A stretch of DNA of 64,000 nucleotides from contig NZ_LR746496.1 of NCBI RefSeq assembly GCF_902729405.1, forward strand, positions 3,472,001 to 3,536,000, given 5' to 3'. The position numbers and the translations under genes are program-made. Source of the stretch: Acididesulfobacillus acetoxydans. Its GTDB lineage: Bacteria > Bacillota > Desulfitobacteriia > Desulfitobacteriales > Desulfitobacteriaceae. Below the pieces are notes generated by a model. The model searched no databases and had not been told where the DNA came from. It saw only the letters and a program-made list of their open reading frames with translations. Of this stretch, positions 28,152-36,674 are shown piece by piece (positions within the stretch are counted from its first letter, which is position 1; the number at the start of each line of letters is the position of its first letter).

Positions 28152-30254
28152 TCAATTGGCATTTTCCATTTCCTGCACGACCTTGGCATAACGGCACTCC
28201 GGATTTGTGCAGACATAGCGCTTCTGACGCCGGGAAGTCTTAACGACCATGAGTTGGCCGCATTCCGGACAGGGTTCCGGCGCCGGCAGGTCCCAAGTCA
28301 CAAAATCGCAGTCCGGGTAGCCGCTGCACCCGTAAAATTTACGCCCTTTTTTCGAACGCCGGACCACCAGCGCTTTCCCACAGCGCGGACAGTGGGCTCC
28401 GGTCTCTTCTAAGAGGGCTTTCGTGTTCTTGCACTCCGGGAACCCCGGACAAGCGAGAAATTTGCCGTAACGCCCCATGCGTACGACCATTCTGCGGCCG
28501 CAGTGTTCACAAACTTCATCGGTCACCTGTTCTTCGAGTTGGACTTTGCCGATTTTTTCCTCCGCTTCCTCCAGGGTCCGGGCAAATGGGGCGTAGAAAG
28601 CATCGATCACTTGCCGCCAAGAGACTTCTCCTTCTTCAACATCATCCAGCTGTTCTTCAAACTTGGCGGTAAATTCGATGTTGACGATGTCCGTGAAAAA
28701 CTCTTTCAGAAGATTGAGCACGATCTCGCCCAATTCCGTGGGGGAAAGGTGTTTCCCTTCCTTCACGACATAACCGCGGGTCTGAATCGTCTCGATCGTG
28801 GGAGCATACGTACTCGGCCGCCCGATGCCCTCTTCCTCCATTTTCCGCACCAAAGTCGCTTCCGTGTAGCGCGGGGGCGGTTCGGTAAAATGCTGCTTTT
28901 CCTCCAAACGAGCCAAGGCGACCGTTTCCCCCGACACGACCGGAACCGCCAGGGCGCCCTCGTCTTCGTCAGTTTTATCTTCTTCATCCCGGCTTTCCTG
29001 ATAAACCGCCAAGTAGCCTGGAAAACGCACTGTCGAGGTATTGGCTCGAAAAAGATAGCTGCCTGCCGCTACATCGACCGTCAAAGTATCCAACAGAGCC
29101 GCACTCATCTGGCTGGCCAGGAAACGTTCCCAGACCAAACGGTAGAGGCGCAGTTGATCCCTGCTCAAAAATTCCTTCATTTGTTCAGGCGTTCTCAGCA
29201 CGGAGGTGGGGCGAATGGCTTCATGCGCTTCCTGAGCCCGCCCTTTAGTCACAAACCGGCGGGCTTCCGGTGGATAGTACTCCGACCCGTGTTCGGCCAG
29301 GATATAGGCTTTCGCTTCCTCCTGAGCCGCCTCCGCAATGCGCACGGAATCCGTCCTCATATAAGTGATGAGCCCGTCACTCCCTTGGGCCCCCAATTCG
29401 ATTCCCTCATACAGCTGCTGGGCGATCAACATCGTCTTCTTAGGGGAGAAATTCAGTTTGCGGTACGCTTCCTGCTGCAGGCTGCTGGTCGTAAACGGAG
29501 GCGCCGGCTGCTTCTTCTTCTCCCTCTTGCGTACGTCCGTCACCTGAAAGAAAAGAGCTTTCAACTCCGCCAGGACCGCGTCCATCTCTTCTTTGGACTT
29601 GATTTCGAGTTTTTCGCCGGACTTCTTGATCAGTTTAGCGGAAAAAGTCCCGCCCTTAGCCTCTAAAAAGGCGGTCAAAGTCCAATACTCCTCCGGAACG
29701 AAAGCGCGGATATCCTCTTCCCGATCACCCACTAAACGCACCGCCACTGATTGAACCCGGCCGGCACTAAGCCCCTTTTTCACTTTTCTCCAGAGCAACG
29801 GACTCAGCTGATAGCCGACCAGGCGGTCAAGCACCCGACGCGCCTGTTGGGCTTCCACTTTATGCAGGTCAATCGCCCGCACATGTTTCAAAGACGTCTG
29901 AATCGCCTGTTTCGTGATTTCGTGAAACTCAATGCGGCATTTTTCATCCAAATTGAGCCCCAAAAGGTGCCCCAGATGCCAGGCGATGGCTTCGCCTTCC
30001 CGGTCCGGGTCGGAGGCCAGAAGCACTCGGTCGGCATTTTTGGCCGCGGTTCGCAATTCTTTAATGAGTCCTCCCTTGCCGCGAATCGCAATGTACTTCG
30101 GCGCGAAGCCATGCTCGATGTCTACTCCGAGCTGACTCTTGGGAAGATCACGCAGATGGCCCATCGATGCTTTAACGGTATAACGGCTTCCCAGGAATTT
30201 GCCGATGGACTTTGCTTTGGCGGGAGACTCAACAATGACCAAAGTCTTGGACAT
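28152..30254 (-). CDS. topA: DNA topoisomerase I with three C4 zinc fingers
   Basis: A 700-residue type IA topoisomerase. TOPRIM domain (LVIVESPAKAKSIGKFLG, ASDPDREGEAIAWHL acidic triad), cleavage/strand-passage domains with the active tyrosine in LITYMRTDSVRIAEAA, and GIGRPSTYAPTIETIQTRGYV. The C-terminus has three zinc ribbons (CEHCGRRM..., CPRCGKAL..., CPECGQLM...). It relaxes negative supercoils. ATG 30254 follows GAGGTGAAGC. dprA lies 74 nt upstream. Confidence 0.97.
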   Translation of the reverse strand: MSKTLVIVESPAKAKSIGKFLGSRYTVKASMGHLRDLPKSQLGVDIEHGFAPKYIAIRGKGGLIKELRTAAKNADRVLLASDPDREGEAIAWHLGHLLGLNLDEKCRIEFHEITKQAIQTSLKHVRAIDLHKVEAQQARRVLDRLVGYQLSPLLWRKVKKGLSAGRVQSVAVRLVGDREEDIRAFVPEEYWTLTAFLEAKGGTFSAKLIKKSGEKLEIKSKEEMDAVLAELKALFFQVTDVRKREKKKQPAPPFTTSSLQQEAYRKLNFSPKKTMLIAQQLYEGIELGAQGSDGLITYMRTDSVRIAEAAQEEAKAYILAEHGSEYYPPEARRFVTKGRAQEAHEAIRPTSVLRTPEQMKEFLSRDQLRLYRLVWERFLASQMSAALLDTLTVDVAAGSYLFRANTSTVRFPGYLAVYQESRDEEDKTDEDEGALAVPVVSGETVALARLEEKQHFTEPPPRYTEATLVRKMEEEGIGRPSTYAPTIETIQTRGYVVKEGKHLSPTELGEIVLNLLKEFFTDIVNIEFTAKFEEQLDDVEEGEVSWRQVIDAFYAPFARTLEEAEEKIGKVQLEEQVTDEVCEHCGRRMVVRMGRYGKFLACPGFPECKNTKALLEETGAHCPRCGKALVVRRSKKGRKFYGCSGYPDCDFVTWDLPAPEPCPECGQLMVVKTSRRQKRYVCTNPECRYAKVVQEMENAN

Positions 30255-30328
30255 GCTTCACCTCAAAATCCTTTTGCTTGCATTCTTTTTTGACTAAGCA
30301 TTATCTTAACGTCTTTTTGTCCGGCTGT

Positions 30329-31639
30329 CTAGATTTTCCGGGCCAGAACGTAAAGCTGTCCCGGAAGCTGCTCGATAACCCCCGCCAGCTGAAGCTCCAA
30401 GAGGAGGAGCGGCAGTTCCTGCACCGCCATCTTCACCCTGCAGGCCAGTTGGTCAATGTGAATGGGCAAATCACTCATCTGCTCCAGGATTTCTGCCTGA
30501 GCAGGGTCGACAGCCCCACCAGGACCGCGCCCCTTAGAGCAGCCCCGGCCAAGAGCACCCCTGCCTTCTTCCCTCCCGGCGGCTGAGACATGCGGAGCCC
30601 CTCTGCCCTTGGCATCTCCGGGTTCATCGATGTTCAACTCTAGCTGAACGAGTGCACTCTGCCGGTTCGCCGCTGACTTCCCGGGGGCTGAGCCGCAACA
30701 GGCGGCTTCCCGCCGGGCAGCGAACTGCGGCCCGCGCCCGGGTTCCCTGCCGGCCCCCCCGCCTTTTTGCCAAACGGGGATTTCCGCCCAGATATCGTCG
30801 ACTTCATCTACTATTCTTGCCCCTTGTCTCAGCAAATGATTCGTCCCTTTGCTCATTTCACTGAAAATGGGACCGGGAAGAGCGAAAACCTCCCGTCCCT
30901 GTTCCAAGGCAAAATCCGCCGTTATAAGGGCCCCGCTTTTGGCCGCCGCTTCAATCACTACGACCCCCCTGCAGGCGCCGCTGATAAGGCGGTTGCGGGC
31001 GGGAAAATGCCCGCCGTCGGGAGGGGTTCCCGGGGTAAACTCACTGACGAGGGCCCCTTTTTCCAGGACCGCTTCCGCCAGTTTCCGGTTTTCCGGCGGG
31101 TAGATCGTATCCAGGCCATTCCCCAAAAAAGCCCAGGTCACACCGTCGGCGGCCAGGGCCCCTTTGTGAGCAGAGGTATCAATTCCCCTCGCCAGACCGC
31201 TGACAATGACGATCCCGCGTTCCGCCACTTTGCGCGCCAAAAATTCGGCGGCGGCTTTACCGTAAGGAGTCCCGCGCCGCGAGCCCACGATGGCTAAACC
31301 CTCCTGTCCTTCGGACAAATGTCCTTTGAAATAGAGGAGGGGCGGGGCATCCGCCAGTTCGGCCAGAAGTTTCGGGTAACTCCTCTCCGCGGGCGCGACC
31401 AGCCGGATCCCGGCCCGGTCCAGTTCCTCCGCCACCCGTTCGGGTAAGATCTTTTTTCTTAAATCCAGCATCTCACTGACCCAAGCGGCCTTCCAGTCCG
31501 TGAAGGCCCGGGCAGGCGCCTGCCAAGCCGCCTCCGCACTGCCAAAGACGGCAATCAGCTGTCTCAGCCGCCGGCTGCCCAAACCGGGGACCGCCCGCAG
31601 CGCCGCCCTGAACCTTTTTTCTCTCTCTAGATTCTCCAT
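30329..31639 (-). CDS. dprA: DNA-processing protein DprA with long low-complexity linker
   Basis: A 436-residue DprA/Smf (B. subtilis about 300). An N-terminal SAM-like helix bundle is followed by the Rossmann-like DNA-binding domain: LAIVGSRRGTPYGKAAA, GIVIVSGLARGIDTSAH, FPARNRLISGACRGVVVIEA, GREVFALPGP. A linker of roughly 85 residues, rich in Gly, Arg and Ala (from about residue 300), leads to the C-terminal winged helix (QAEILEQMSDLPIHIDQLA). DprA loads RecA on incoming ssDNA during transformation. No other competence gene is in the window. ATG 31639 follows GGGGGG. Confidence 0.93.
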   Translation of the reverse strand: MENLEREKRFRAALRAVPGLGSRRLRQLIAVFGSAEAAWQAPARAFTDWKAAWVSEMLDLRKKILPERVAEELDRAGIRLVAPAERSYPKLLAELADAPPLLYFKGHLSEGQEGLAIVGSRRGTPYGKAAAEFLARKVAERGIVIVSGLARGIDTSAHKGALAADGVTWAFLGNGLDTIYPPENRKLAEAVLEKGALVSEFTPGTPPDGGHFPARNRLISGACRGVVVIEAAAKSGALITADFALEQGREVFALPGPIFSEMSKGTNHLLRQGARIVDEVDDIWAEIPVWQKGGGAGREPGRGPQFAARREAACCGSAPGKSAANRQSALVQLELNIDEPGDAKGRGAPHVSAAGREEGRGALGRGCSKGRGPGGAVDPAQAEILEQMSDLPIHIDQLACRVKMAVQELPLLLLELQLAGVIEQLPGQLYVLARKI

Positions 31640-31737
31640 AAGGCCCCCCACCTTTTCAGCCCTTCCCGGCTTCGGTCTTCTCACTTCTCTTTTGCGGGGA
31701 CCTTTTCCTGCTTCATATCCTGTCGAAATGGCAATCC

Positions 31738-32655
31738 TTAGGTAAAATAATGTAGCAAGAGACTGAAGTCACTCTTATCTTCCATAACCTGACTCAAATC
31801 TCCTACCTGCGCCATCCTCTCTTTCATGTTGCGCAGAGTGAAATCCTCCGTGCGCACGCCCGTTATGACTTCCTCCCAGCAAAGAGGCGCGGACACCGTA
31901 GCCAAAGGCGTCGGACGCACACTGTAGGTTCCCGCCATCGTCCGGCCCCGCCCGTTTTGCAGATAATCCAGATAGACTTTTCCTTCCCGCTTCTTCACGC
32001 TGCGCTCCAGCGTACAGTCCGCCGGACGTTGCCCGGCCAGAAAACGGCATACACCCTGTATGCCCCTCTGGACTTCCGCGTAAGTGTAGTGCGGAGCAAG
32101 AGGAAGAAGAATGTGGATGCCCGCGGCACCGGAGGTCTTGACGAGAAACTTCAGCTTTAGCTCCAGCAAGATCTCCCCCAGCCAGCGGGCCACTCGCAGA
32201 GCCTCTAAGCTGCCGGAGGGCGGGTCGGGATCCAAGTCAAACACCGCCCACTCCGGGTAATCCGGGCGCTCCCTCGTAGAAGCCCAGGCGTGAATTTCAA
32301 CGCAGCCCAGATTAATGAGATAAATCAGGGTCGCGAGCCGGTCACAGATGACATAGGTCAAGCCCTGCCGGGAATGAGGATCCCGAAAACGCTCCACCCA
32401 AGACGGGGCCTGGGCCGGACACTCTTTCTGATAAAAGGAAGCACCCCCGATCCCCTCGGGATAGCGCACCATCGTAAACGGGCTTTTCGCAATTTGGGGC
32501 AGAATGTAGGGGGCCATTTCCGTGTAATACTGAATGAGTTCCCCTTTACTGATTCCACATTCAGGGAAATACACCTTTTCCAGGTTGGTCAGGGTTAAGG
32601 TTTGCCCGGCCACGCGGACGGAAACCTCCTGTCTGCTAGGGTTCGATTTGGGCAT
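31738..32655 (-). CDS. LigD-type NHEJ polymerase (AEP primase fold)
   Basis: A 305-residue stand-alone LigD POL domain, which fills gaps, preferably with ribonucleotides, at double-strand breaks. It has LTNLEKVYFPECGISKGELI, VRYPEGIGGASFYQKECP, EIHAWASTRERPDYPEW followed by VFDLDPDPP (catalytic Asp pair), KTSGAAGIHILLPL and YLDYLQNGRGRTMAGTYSVR. The start ATG 32655 overlaps the ligase gene by 20 nt. No phosphoesterase domain is present in either protein. Confidence 0.93.
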   Translation of the reverse strand: MPKSNPSRQEVSVRVAGQTLTLTNLEKVYFPECGISKGELIQYYTEMAPYILPQIAKSPFTMVRYPEGIGGASFYQKECPAQAPSWVERFRDPHSRQGLTYVICDRLATLIYLINLGCVEIHAWASTRERPDYPEWAVFDLDPDPPSGSLEALRVARWLGEILLELKLKFLVKTSGAAGIHILLPLAPHYTYAEVQRGIQGVCRFLAGQRPADCTLERSVKKREGKVYLDYLQNGRGRTMAGTYSVRPTPLATVSAPLCWEEVITGVRTEDFTLRNMKERMAQVGDLSQVMEDKSDFSLLLHYFT

Positions 32656-33541
32656 GACGCAACTTCCCTCCGGGGGTCCATTCCAGAAAGCGCACCTTGA
32701 CCCGCCACTCAGGCCTCAGCCAGATCATCTCGGTATCCCGCTCCCTGCCCGGGCCTTCCCCTGTGAACGGGCTTACTTTCACTTGCTCGACGCGCTCCCT
32801 GCCCAAGGACTCTTGCAGGCGTTCCAAACCGCCGGATACACTGCAGACATAGACAAAATCCTCTCCCACCGGCCGCCCCAGGCATACTGCCTTAATCGTT
32901 TCCCCTTTTAGCTTAATCCCGCCTACCAGAAACTCACCTTTTTGCCAGTGTTTAATTTTCTGCCAGGCCCGATCCTTGCCCGGGCGGTACGGACTCGAGT
33001 ATTCTTTGGCCACAATTCCCTCCAGGCCCATTTCCCCTGTGGCCGACCAAAGCTTATTCCCGTCGCTGAAGCTTTCGATCACTTGAGTGTGCGGCCCGGG
33101 GAGGGCAATCTCGGTCAGAAATTCCAGCCGTTCCTGCAGGGACCGCGCACGGAGATCTTCCCCCTGCCAAAATAACAGGTCAAAAATCACGTACTCCACC
33201 GTCTGCCCGGACGTTTGGGGAAATTGCCCGAGACCGCTGCGCACACGCTTAAGCAGGGAGGGAAAATCCGGCTTCCCCCCCTGCAGACAAACGACCTCCC
33301 CGTCAATAATGCTCCCCGGCTTCAGCCATCCCAGACCGGCAGGGAGTTCCGGAAACCACGCCTGGCCGGACCGGCCGCTTTTGGTCTGAAAGACTATTCC
33401 CTCCGGCCCATGATAGGCCAGCCAACGGAACCCGTCCCATTTCACTTGGTAAAGATAGTTACCCACGGGTAAGCTCGGTACCGATTGTGGCTCCATGGGT
33501 TGAAGCGGAAACTGCACCGTCCGAAAAACGTCCTTCGCCAA
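32636..33541 (-). CDS. ATP-dependent DNA ligase (LigD ligase-type)
   Basis: A 301-residue ligase with the adenylation motif I YQVKWDGFRWL (Lys), IIDGEVVCL (motif III), YVIFDLLFW, GLEGIVAKEY (motif IV) and AWQKIKHW (motif V), followed by an OB domain. It matches the ligase module of LigD. The likely start is TTG 33541, 9 nt after AAAGGGGG; ATG at 33496 (MEPQSVPS) is an alternative. It sits 4 nt after ku and overlaps the polymerase gene, forming one NHEJ operon. Confidence 0.92.
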   Translation of the reverse strand: MAKDVFRTVQFPLQPMEPQSVPSLPVGNYLYQVKWDGFRWLAYHGPEGIVFQTKSGRSGQAWFPELPAGLGWLKPGSIIDGEVVCLQGGKPDFPSLLKRVRSGLGQFPQTSGQTVEYVIFDLLFWQGEDLRARSLQERLEFLTEIALPGPHTQVIESFSDGNKLWSATGEMGLEGIVAKEYSSPYRPGKDRAWQKIKHWQKGEFLVGGIKLKGETIKAVCLGRPVGEDFVYVCSVSGGLERLQESLGRERVEQVKVSPFTGEGPGRERDTEMIWLRPEWRVKVRFLEWTPGGKLRHAQIEP

Positions 33542-33545
33542 GCCG

Positions 33546-34658
33546 TCAAGCCCCCTTTGCTTTGACTGCCCGCTTGCGCGGCTTCAGTCCGGAGGGGACG
33601 GGCTCTTCCGGGCCAGGCGGCTCCTTTGTCCGCGCACCGCCCGCAGCCGTGCCCGTCGTTGCCGGCGCCTTTGTCCGCGCACCTCGCGCAGCCGCACCCG
33701 TCGTTGCCGGCGCCTCGGTGTTCGCGTTTTCGCTCGCGTCCGCCCTCGCCTTCGCACTTTCGTCCGCCCTGCCGCTGACATCCGTGTTTACTTGCCGGTT
33801 AACGCTCGCCTCTTCTCGATTTGATAAAGACCGATCCTCCGGCGGCTCTTCGTTTTCCTCTGCTCCTTCGGCATCGCTTTCTCTCGCTCCGTCTTTCTTC
33901 TCCTCGGCTCTGGCGATGCTGGCCCTGAGGGCTTCCATCAAATCCAGAACCTGGCCCCCTCTGGGAGCGGTTGGTACTCGCAAGGATTCTCCTTTCACTT
34001 TCTGCTCGATCATCTCGGCCAGCTTATCCCGCATCCCGTCCCGATATTTTCCGGGCTCAAACGGTTTCGCCAGCTGTTCGACCAACTGCCTGGCCAGCAT
34101 GAGTTCGGTTTCTGTCGGCTGAATCTCCTGCCACGGCCTCTCCATACGCCGAATTTCATCCGCGTAAAACATCGTCTCCAAAACCAGGCCCTCTTCAAAA
34201 ACGCGTAAACACGCCAGGTACTGCTTGGATCGCAGCGTCAGATGTGCCAGCGCCACCTTCCCGCTTTCCAGCATGGCCAGGCAGAGCAGGCGGTAAGCCT
34301 TGGCGGCCGTATCCTCCGGAGAAAGGTAATATGACTTCTGGTAATAAACCGGATCGATCTCCTTCAAGTCCACAAAGTCCAAAATATCAATGGAGCGGGC
34401 CGACGGCTCCTGCACGGAAGCCAATTCCTCGTCCGTCAGAATCACATAGCGATCCTTTTCATATTCATACCCTTTGACCAGGTCCCGGTTCTCAACCTCC
34501 GTTTTGCAGCGCGGGCACTGTTTGACATAGCGGATGCGCCCCTGACAGGCATTGTGCAGGTAGTGAAATTGAAACTCTTTGGACTCTGTCGCCGCCTGCA
34601 TTTTGACCGGAACGTTGACCAAACCAAAGCTGATGGAGCCCTTCCACAGCGTGTGCAT
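33546..34658 (-). CDS. ku: Ku homodimer DNA end-binding protein with long C-terminal tail
   Basis: A 370-residue bacterial Ku. The core (residues 1-~255) is typical: MHTLWKGSISFGLVNVPVKM, a CPRCKTEV zinc-like pair, GYEYEKDRYVILTDEELA, SKQYLACLRVFEEGLVLETM and ELMLARQLVEQLAKPFEP. The remaining ~115 residues are low-complexity, Glu/Ala-rich then basic (ends PRKRAVKAKGA), including a duplicated 15-residue APATTG...GARTK unit. Basic Ku tails in other bacteria affect DNA threading and ligase stimulation. First gene of ku-ligase-polymerase; ATG 34658 behind GGAGGG. Confidence 0.95.
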   Translation of the reverse strand: MHTLWKGSISFGLVNVPVKMQAATESKEFQFHYLHNACQGRIRYVKQCPRCKTEVENRDLVKGYEYEKDRYVILTDEELASVQEPSARSIDILDFVDLKEIDPVYYQKSYYLSPEDTAAKAYRLLCLAMLESGKVALAHLTLRSKQYLACLRVFEEGLVLETMFYADEIRRMERPWQEIQPTETELMLARQLVEQLAKPFEPGKYRDGMRDKLAEMIEQKVKGESLRVPTAPRGGQVLDLMEALRASIARAEEKKDGARESDAEGAEENEEPPEDRSLSNREEASVNRQVNTDVSGRADESAKARADASENANTEAPATTGAAARGARTKAPATTGTAAGGARTKEPPGPEEPVPSGLKPRKRAVKAKGA

Positions 34659-34714
34659 ATCAATTCCCTCCTCACCCCTTAGTGTGAGCAGGGAATCTCT
34701 TTTCCATGTAAAAA

Positions 34715-34789
34715 CAGATCCCGGTAAGATCAGATCCCGGTAAGATTCAGATCTCGGTAAGATTCAGATCCCGGTAAAAACAGATCCCG
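34715..34789. repeat. ~17-bp tandem repeat upstream of ku
   Basis: Four and a half copies of cagatcccggtaagatt (16-17 bp; one copy has atctc, one ends taaaaa) between the DUF3786 gene and ku. The spacing is too short and regular for CRISPR and there are no spacers. It lies in the region where a ku promoter should be. Confidence 0.9.
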
Positions 34790-34800
34790 CCGCCGGCCGT

Positions 34801-35409
34801 TCAGCCGCCTTTGGACATTTTCTGAAGAGTGGCCGCGACAAAACCCGCCATCACCGCGTAATCTTCTGCAGGGAGAATCCGGGCAGCCGAGGCATCAAAA
34901 AGGATATTTCCGTTGGGGGGAAATTCATCGTCTCCGCCCCAAATAACCAAGGTGACCGGGATATGCGGAAACACGGGAATGGTTACCGCCGCATCCCCGT
35001 GGGCAGCGACCCTCCCTCCCAACCTGAGTCCGACCTCCGACAGCGCTTGCGGCCTTTCGCCGAAGGCCTGAACCAGCGGCCGGATAGCGCGGTTGCTGAA
35101 AGGTTGAATGTAAATACTCCCCCCCGGAATTTCCTTGTAGGAAATCAGCCGGCCCTGCTCTTGCACCGGTCCGCTCCTGCTCAAATAATGCAAGATAAGG
35201 ATCCGGGCAAAGACGGGCAGGTCCCCCTCAGGAGTCGGCTCAGGGGAAAATCTTCCACTCGGGTGTTCCACTTCACTCTTATACCCCAAAAAATCCACCT
35301 CTATCCGGTTATCCGCCACGGGATAACCGGAATACTTGCGGATTTGCTCCAAAGAGGCAGCTCCGAATTGAGCCAAGGCGCTCTCCAGGGCAGCATTATA
35401 ATTCATCAT
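34801..35409 (-). CDS. DUF3786 domain protein
   Basis: A 202-residue cytoplasmic protein. ILILHYLSRSG, GRLISYKEIPGG and especially the C-terminal IPVTLVIWGGDDEFPPNGNILFD-like block (positions ~150-172) followed by PAEDYAVMAGFVAATL fit DUF3786, a family of anaerobic bacteria and archaea. Function is unknown. The start at ATG 35409 (second ATG 35406) follows GGGAGGTG and overlaps the upstream TIM-barrel gene by 14 nt, so the two are cotranslated. Confidence 0.8.
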   Translation of the reverse strand: MMNYNAALESALAQFGAASLEQIRKYSGYPVADNRIEVDFLGYKSEVEHPSGRFSPEPTPEGDLPVFARILILHYLSRSGPVQEQGRLISYKEIPGGSIYIQPFSNRAIRPLVQAFGERPQALSEVGLRLGGRVAAHGDAAVTIPVFPHIPVTLVIWGGDDEFPPNGNILFDASAARILPAEDYAVMAGFVAATLQKMSKGG

Positions 35410-36247
35410 GACTCACACCTCCCGCATCCCGGTAAGCAGCCTGTAATTGCAAGGCATCCTCTTCCAGATTAGGACTTTCACAAATAGCCAGCCCCTCGAC
35501 TCCGAAGACGCGCAAGGCCCGCATCAATTCCCGGTAGTTGAAATCCGAATTCCTGAGCACAAGGTGGCGTTTCTCACCTTTCAATCCGTACTCAATACCG
35601 GAAATGTGAAAGTGGGCCCGTTTGACCCAAGAATCACCGAGTGCCTCCGCCGTAAAGTCCAAGATTCGGCTGAATTCGTCATAACTATTGAGCCTGCCGT
35701 TTGACCTGGCGTGCAGATGGCTGAAATCGATGCAGGGCAAGACGCCCGGAATCGTTTGGGCCAGGTGCACAGTCTCCTCCAGATCCCCATACTGGCTCGG
35801 TTTTCCCGTAGTTTCCGGCCGCAGCAGCACTGAATTCCCTTCCGCCGTCAATGCCTCCCTGACCGAACTCAGCTCTTGCACAATCCGTTTGAACACTATC
35901 TCCGGGGAATCCCCGTGATAGAAAGCGGGGTGAAAAACAACCGCCTCGATCCCGGCCATCCGAGCCACTCGGGCCGTATGAAGAAGACGCTCCCGGCTCG
36001 CCGCGACTTTCTCCGCTTCACGCGAATTGAAATTGATCCAGTAGGGCCCATGGCAGCTCAGGCGAATTCCTGTGTCTTCCGACAGTTGCTTGATTTGCCC
36101 AGCTTTCTCCTCACCCATACGCACCCCCTGGACGAATTCCAACTCCAGTGCGCCCAGACCGAGTTCCTGAATTTTCCGGATTCCTCCTTGGCTCGAACGG
36201 TCCGTTGCCGACAACGGTACCCCCGCCGTGCCAAATAATAGTGGCAA
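35396..36247 (-). CDS. endonuclease IV-like / xylose-isomerase-like TIM barrel protein
   Basis: About 283 residues from TTG 36247, which lies 8 nt after GGGGGGAG and gives MPLLFGTAGVPLSA. The open frame extends 70 codons further upstream but that part is unlike the family. It has LSCHGPYWINFNSR, AVVFHPAFYHG, LLRPETTGKPSQYGDLEE, CIDFSHLHAR, FHISGIEYGLKGEKRH and ICESPNLEEDAL. These correspond to the metal-binding His, Glu and Asp positions of AP endonuclease family 2 (Nfo) proteins. Whether it is a true endonuclease IV or a relative is not certain. It lies close to the NHEJ operon and is divergent from a spore gene, which fits spore DNA repair (inference). Confidence 0.8.
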   Translation of the reverse strand: MPLLFGTAGVPLSATDRSSQGGIRKIQELGLGALELEFVQGVRMGEEKAGQIKQLSEDTGIRLSCHGPYWINFNSREAEKVAASRERLLHTARVARMAGIEAVVFHPAFYHGDSPEIVFKRIVQELSSVREALTAEGNSVLLRPETTGKPSQYGDLEETVHLAQTIPGVLPCIDFSHLHARSNGRLNSYDEFSRILDFTAEALGDSWVKRAHFHISGIEYGLKGEKRHLVLRNSDFNYRELMRALRVFGVEGLAICESPNLEEDALQLQAAYRDAGGVSHDEL

Positions 36248-36459
36248 GCGACTCACTCCCCCCGCACCGCTATTCTTTCGGAGCACCAGACCGCGCCTAT
36301 CTTTAAGCAGCGGCAGATGGCTCCCCTCTTTATGATACACTGTTTGACAGAAAAAAGCTGTAAGATACATATTCGACTTCGAACGAGCAACACTATAAAG
36401 GCCGGGTCCGAAACAAAACAAGCGGAAAAGCACGCTCCGGCGGAAGGAGGAGGACAAAG

Positions 36460-36633
36460 ATGGCCAGACGCAACAAAAACACCATGTCGCCGGCCCTAAA
36501 ACAGGAAATCGCCCGTGAACTGGGCTTTGCCGACACGGTGCAAAAAGAGGGATTCGGCGCAGTTTCGGCTCGGAACTGCGGCAACATGGTCAAGGCTGCC
36601 ATCCAAATCGCTGAACGTAACCTAATGCGCTGA
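36460..36633 (+). CDS. alpha/beta-type small acid-soluble spore protein
   Basis: A 57-residue protein translated from ATG 36460 with GGAAGGAGGAGG upstream. Its sequence shows ALKQEIARELGFADTVQKE and FGAVSARNCGNMVKAAIQIA, matching the two helices of alpha/beta SASPs, which coat DNA in dormant spores (Gly-rich turn between them; the usual EIA-ELG GPR cleavage region is recognisable). The N-terminus is short and basic. It is expected to be forespore-specific (sigma-G/F). I see no clean sigma-G promoter, although TTGACA and CATATT-like words lie about 100-120 nt upstream. It shows that the organism forms spores. Confidence 0.88.
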   Translation: MARRNKNTMSPALKQEIARELGFADTVQKEGFGAVSARNCGNMVKAAIQIAERNLMR

Positions 36634-36674
36634 GCAATAGGCTGCGCTGATATGCGGTGCCGTCACTGATTTGG

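Noticed and set aside
31738-33541. One frameshifted multidomain LigD gene
   Set aside because: Polymerase and ligase each have their own start and ribosome-binding site and overlap by only 20 nt in the ATG-overlap style of adjacent genes.
34715-34789. CRISPR-like short repeats upstream of ku
   Set aside because: Units of 16-17 bp directly abut each other; no spacers.
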